Source: Nitrospirota bacterium
GTDB lineage: Bacteria > Nitrospirota > Thermodesulfovibrionia > Thermodesulfovibrionales > UBA1546
Direction: 5' to 3'
NCBI GenBank assembly: GCA_004298625.1
Contig: SCSY01000168.1
Location: 1-14,585, forward strand
DNA: 14,585 nt
Position numbers and translations under genes: made by a program. Position 1 is the first letter of the stretch. The number at the start of each line of letters is the position of its first letter. This document shows, piece after piece, positions 11,611 through 14,585 of this stretch. A model generated the notes under the pieces. It had not been told where the DNA came from. It searched no databases and saw only the letters and a list, made by a program, of their open reading frames with translations.

Positions 11611-14040
11611 ATGAAAAAAAAGAATGATAAGGTAAGCCCGCCGAAGCCGCAGTTAAATTTGACCGTTGAGGAACAGAGGCAGGCGTCGCAGTATGCGAGA
11701 AGTCTTATCGAGGCGTCTCTCGACCCTCTCGTAACGATCAGCCCTGACGGTAAGATCACTGACGTTAATGAGGCGACGATGAAGGTAACAGGCATTTCCC
11801 GGGATAATCTCATCGGCACAGACTTTTCAGATTATTTCACAGAGCCTGAAAATGCCAGAAAAGGTTATCAGCAGGTTTTTGCGAAAGGCTCTGTTACAGA
11901 CTATCCATTGACCATCAGGCATAAGGACGGCAGGCTTACTGACGTTCTTTATAACGCTTCTGTTTACCGCGATGTGAGAGGCAATGTTCTCGGCGTCTTC
12001 GCCGCTGCCCGTGACGTTACCGAGCAGAGGCAGGCATCCCAATATGCCAGAAGTCTTATCGAGGCTTCTCTCGACCCTCTCGTTACAATCAGCCCCGAAG
12101 GTAAGATAACTGACGTCAATGATGCCACGATGAAGGTAACAGGCTTATCGAAGGAAGGACTCATAGGAACAGACTTCTCGAATTATTTCACAGAGCCGGA
12201 TGAGGCGAGAGAAGGATACCAACAGGTTTTTGCGAAAGGCTCTGTTACAGACTATCCATTGACCATCAGGCATAAGGACGGCAGGCTCACGGATGTTCTT
12301 TATAACGCTTCTGTTTACCGCGATGTGAACGGCAATGTTCTCGGCGTCTTCGCTGCTGCCCGTGACGTTACCGAGCAGAGGCAGGCATCCCAATATGCCA
12401 GAAGTCTTATCGAGGCTTCTCTCGACCCTCTCGTAACTATCAGTCCCGAAGGTAAGATAACTGACGTTAATGAAGCGACCATGAAAGTTACAGGCGTTCT
12501 CCGCGACAAGCTTATCGGGACGGACTTTTCGGATTACTTTACCGAGCCTGAGAATGCGAGAAAGGGATACCAGCAGGTTTTTGAGAAGGGCTTTGTTACA
12601 GACTATCCCCTTACTATCAGGCATAGAGACGGGAAATTAGTGGATGTTTTGTATAACGCCTCTGTTTATAAAGACGTTACAGGCAAGGTTCTCGGCGTCT
12701 TTGCCGCCGCCCGTGACGTTACCGAATCCAAGGGCGTCATGCGCGAGTTTGCCGAGACGAAAAACTTCCTCGATAACATCCTTCAGAGTTCGACTAAATA
12801 CTCCATCATCGGTAAAGACCTCGACCACAAGATCCTCTCATGGAACGAGGGGGCGCGCAGGAATTACGGATATAATGCGGATGAGATCATAGGCACTGAT
12901 TCGAGCGTACTCCACACGCCTGAAGACATTAAGTCAGGCGCTGTTGATACAATGCTTGAGATGGCGCATGAGAAGGGCCTTGCAGAAGGCGAGTTCGTGC
13001 GTGTCAGGAAAGACGGCTCCCGGTTTGTTGCGAGCGTTGTTGTAACGCGCAGAAACGACGCCTATGGAAACCCAATAGGCTATCTGCTCATGAGCAATGA
13101 CATCTCTGAAAAGAAACAGGCCGATGAACAGTTGCGTCAGGCCGCCCAGTATGCCAGAAGTCTTATCGAGGCGTCATTGGACCCTCTCGTTACGATCAGC
13201 CCTGAAGGTAAGATCACGGACGTTAATGAGGCGACTATCAAGGTAACGGGTATTTCGAGAGATAAACTCATAGGCGCAGACTTTTCGGATTACTTTACCG
13301 AGCCTGAGAATGCCAGAAAAGGATACGAGCAGGTCTTTGCAAAGGGTTCGGTTACAGACTACCCGCTTACAATCAGGCATAAGGATGGCAGGTTTTTGGA
13401 CGTTCTTTATAATGCATCTGTTTACCGCGATGTGGAAGACAAGGTTCTCGGCGTGTTTGCTGCTGCGCGTGACGTTACCGCACAGAAGCAGGCGTCGCAG
13501 TATGCAAGAAGTCTTATCGAAGCGTCTCTCGACCCTCTCGTAACTATCAGCCCTGAAGGTAAGATCACGGACGTTAATGAGGCAACTATTAAGGTAACTG
13601 GTATTGCCCGTGACAGGCTCATAGGCACAGACTTTTCAGATTACTTCACAGAGCCTGAGAATGCCAGAAAAGGATACGAGCAGGTTTTTGCAAAAGGTTC
13701 TGTTACAGACTATCCATTGACCATCAGGCATAAGGACGGCATGCTCACGGACGTTCTCTATAATGCATCGGTTTACCGCGACGCGCAGGGCAAGGTTCTC
13801 GGCGTCTTCGCTGCCGCCCGTGACGTTACCGCCCAGAAAGAGGCCGAGTCAAAGGTTGCAGAACAGCGCGCGAGAGAAGAACAGCGTACCCGCGAGCTTG
13901 AGAGACTGGCCGAACTCGAAAGATTCCAGAAGCTTACTGTCGGCAGAGAGCTCAAGATGATCGAATTGAAGAAAGAGATAGAAGAGCTTCAGAAGGAAAT
14001 CAATTCAGCGCGGAAGACTGCGCAGGGCGAGAGGACCTGA
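11611..14040 (+). CDS. multi-PAS sensor protein without kinase domain
   Basis: This protein of about 809 residues is built almost wholly of PAS domains. A short Lys/Pro-rich start is followed by three 117-residue PAS units (11677-12729). A different PAS of 135 residues follows (12730-13134, core from STKYSIIGKDLDHKILSWNE to SNDISEKKQADE). Two more copies of the first type then follow (13135-13836). Each copy begins RQASQYARSLIEASLDPLVT, has YFTEPENARKGYxQVF, and ends GVFAAARDVT. The last about 68 residues are a charged coiled coil with LERFQKLTVGRELKMIELKK. There is no HisKA, HATPase, GGDEF, receiver or other output domain and no membrane helix, so it must signal through a partner, most likely the coiled-coil protein encoded 118 bases downstream. 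GGAGG is 4 bases before ATG 11611 and only 1 base before ATG 11608, so I prefer 11611. Confidence 0.92.
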   Translation: MKKKNDKVSPPKPQLNLTVEEQRQASQYARSLIEASLDPLVTISPDGKITDVNEATMKVTGISRDNLIGTDFSDYFTEPENARKGYQQVFAKGSVTDYPLTIRHKDGRLTDVLYNASVYRDVRGNVLGVFAAARDVTEQRQASQYARSLIEASLDPLVTISPEGKITDVNDATMKVTGLSKEGLIGTDFSNYFTEPDEAREGYQQVFAKGSVTDYPLTIRHKDGRLTDVLYNASVYRDVNGNVLGVFAAARDVTEQRQASQYARSLIEASLDPLVTISPEGKITDVNEATMKVTGVLRDKLIGTDFSDYFTEPENARKGYQQVFEKGFVTDYPLTIRHRDGKLVDVLYNASVYKDVTGKVLGVFAAARDVTESKGVMREFAETKNFLDNILQSSTKYSIIGKDLDHKILSWNEGARRNYGYNADEIIGTDSSVLHTPEDIKSGAVDTMLEMAHEKGLAEGEFVRVRKDGSRFVASVVVTRRNDAYGNPIGYLLMSNDISEKKQADEQLRQAAQYARSLIEASLDPLVTISPEGKITDVNEATIKVTGISRDKLIGADFSDYFTEPENARKGYEQVFAKGSVTDYPLTIRHKDGRFLDVLYNASVYRDVEDKVLGVFAAARDVTAQKQASQYARSLIEASLDPLVTISPEGKITDVNEATIKVTGIARDRLIGTDFSDYFTEPENARKGYEQVFAKGSVTDYPLTIRHKDGMLTDVLYNASVYRDAQGKVLGVFAAARDVTAQKEAESKVAEQRAREEQRTRELERLAELERFQKLTVGRELKMIELKKEIEELQKEINSARKTAQGERT
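11677..13836 (+). repeat. five 351-bp PAS-encoding repeat units in one gene
   Basis: Units lie at 11677-12027, 12028-12378, 12379-12729, 13135-13485 and 13486-13836, each exactly 351 bases (117 codons). A 405-base segment encoding an unrelated PAS lies between units 3 and 4. Proteins of units 1 and 2 differ at only about 11 positions. The DNA of units 1 and 2 is almost identical over the second half of the unit, including silent positions. Differences cluster in the first third (residues after KVTG) and just before the GxVLGVFAA motif. This indicates recent duplication or ongoing gene conversion. Confidence 0.9.
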
Positions 14041-14063
14041 TTATGTCCGATAGAATTCGTCCG

Positions 14064-14129
14064 TGTCATTCCCGCTTGTCGGGAATCCTTCTTACAGCAA
14101 AGAAAGATGCCGGACAAGCCGGCATGACA
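14064..14129 (+). repeat. 66-bp palindromic MITE-like repeat
   Basis: This long imperfect palindrome begins TGTCATTCCCGC and ends GCCGGCATGACA. The arms pair along most of their length (TGTCAT with ATGACA, TGTC with GACA, ATC with GAT, TCTT with AAGA) around a loop near TACAGCA. The TCATTCCCGC start is a known style of dispersed palindromic repeat in many bacteria. It lies wholly in the 118-base gap between the PAS-array gene and the coiled-coil gene. It has no coding capacity and would fold as one strong RNA hairpin in the intergenic transcript. Confidence 0.8.
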
Positions 14130-14158
14130 GGTTATTAACCGAAGTGACAAATTAACTT

Positions 14159-14585
14159 ATGGAGAGATATCAGGAAATACAGCAAAGTTTAAATCCTGCG
14201 GACTATACAAGGGCGATACTCAATATCCTTGAAGACTTCTCAGGAGAGAAGGGACGGCTTGAGGGGACGCAGCGAGCGGTCTTTAACATCCTTGAGGATT
14301 CTTCGGGAGAAAAGGACCGTCTCGAAGAGACACAGCGGGCGGTCTTCAATATCCTTGAGGATTTTTCCGGCGAGAAAGGGCAGCTTGAAGATTCGCAGCG
14401 AGCGGTTCTTAATATCCTCGATGACTTTTCAAACGAAAAGGACAGACTTGAAGGCACTCAAAAAGCCATGTTGAACCTTCTCGAGGATTTTGACAGGGAA
14501 CGCGTTAAGACAGAGGCCGCCAACACGCAGCTCCTTGAAGAGATGGATGTGCGCAAAAAAATCGAGGAGCAGGTCAAAAAGTCGC
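14159..14585 (+). CDS. coiled-coil signalling protein, N-terminal part (probable histidine kinase)
   Basis: An open frame of 142 codons starts at ATG 14159 and runs off the window; an in-frame TAA at 14153 fixes this as the earliest ATG. After MERYQEIQQSLNPADYT come five 21-residue units of the type RAxxNILEDFSGEKxxLExTQ, then TQLLEEMDVRKKIEEQVKK. Such NILEDF signalling helices commonly precede PAS, HisKA and HATPase domains in environmental sensor kinases, and the ending 'RKKIEEQ' is the usual run-in to a PAS or kinase core. I therefore expect a transmitter beyond the edge, but it is not visible. There is no signal peptide or membrane helix and no clear Shine-Dalgarno before the ATG. Its position after a kinase-less PAS array suggests that the two proteins work together. 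Confidence 0.8.
   Translation, partial: MERYQEIQQSLNPADYTRAILNILEDFSGEKGRLEGTQRAVFNILEDSSGEKDRLEETQRAVFNILEDFSGEKGQLEDSQRAVLNILDDFSNEKDRLEGTQKAMLNLLEDFDRERVKTEAANTQLLEEMDVRKKIEEQVKKS
14210..14524 (+). repeat. five tandem 63-bp repeats encoding 21-residue coiled-coil units
   Basis: Units begin at 14210, 14273, 14336, 14399 and 14462, each 63 bases (three heptads). The core NILEDFSGEK is clear in the first three units; the fourth has NILDDFSNEK and the fifth NLLEDFDRER, so decay increases toward the 3' end. A 21-residue period keeps heptad phase, so units can be gained or lost without breaking the coiled coil, which would change the length of the signalling rod. Confidence 0.85.

Noticed and set aside
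12145..12624. Minus-strand frames repeated opposite each PAS unit
   Set aside because: They recur only because the PAS units are DNA repeats; they are antisense shadows with no independent support.
11677..13836. Repeats considered as a CRISPR or other short-repeat array
   Set aside because: The periodic units are long coding repeats in one frame (351 bases); no short direct repeats with unique spacers exist.

Overview
The window reads as a contiguous piece of a bacterial chromosome, apparently from an anaerobe-leaning environmental lineage. A Nitrospirota/Thermodesulfovibrio-like or deltaproteobacterial-type organism is my best guess. I base this on a B12-dependent ribonucleotide reductase with a TSCPD domain, a desulforedoxin-like small protein, heavy AGG (Arg) and ATA (Ile) codon use, a PAS-rich signalling locus and dispersed palindromic repeats. 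This placement is inference and no marker gene settles it. Nearly all genes are on the + strand; one small membrane protein is on the - strand.

Layout. 1-2608: end of an oligopeptide/nickel-type ABC importer (C-terminus of the binding protein, then two permeases) followed within 6 bases by leuD. 2609-2783: a regulatory interval with a strong sigma70-type promoter, a probable pair of NrdR boxes and an 11-codon leader ORF whose stop overlaps the start of the next gene. 2784-5012: nrdJ, class II ribonucleotide reductase. 5013-6020: a hairpin-rich leader and three small genes of unknown function (two cytosolic-looking, one secreted and lysine-rich). 6041-6301 (-): a small membrane protein. 6349-7188: a lipoprotein alpha/beta hydrolase. 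7230-7835: a periplasmic TPR protein. 7859-8128: a near-consensus promoter driving a 68-residue desulforedoxin-like protein with a lysine-rich histone H1-like tail. 8150-8593: a DoxX-family membrane protein.

8617-14585 is a signalling locus. A two-domain GNAT-type protein is followed 3 bases later by a membrane PAS histidine kinase whose ATP-binding domain carries an in-frame palindromic DNA element. Next is a protein of about 810 residues with five almost identical PAS domains of exactly 117 codons each, a sixth unrelated PAS, and no kinase domain. A 66-bp palindromic MITE-like repeat lies in the next gap. The final gene begins with five 21-residue coiled-coil repeats and runs off the window. 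The PAS array plus the downstream coiled-coil protein probably form one sensory pathway, with the array as sensor and a transmitter expected beyond the window edge; that part is inference.

Most unusual observations: (1) a palindromic repeat translated as about 34 extra residues inside a histidine kinase HATPase domain; (2) the kinase-less PAS array with strongly conserved DNA between units; (3) the paired NrdR boxes and coupled leader ORF at nrdJ; (4) the redox-domain plus H1-like tail protein; (5) a small gene with no ordinary start codon but a well placed ribosome binding site in front of AUA.
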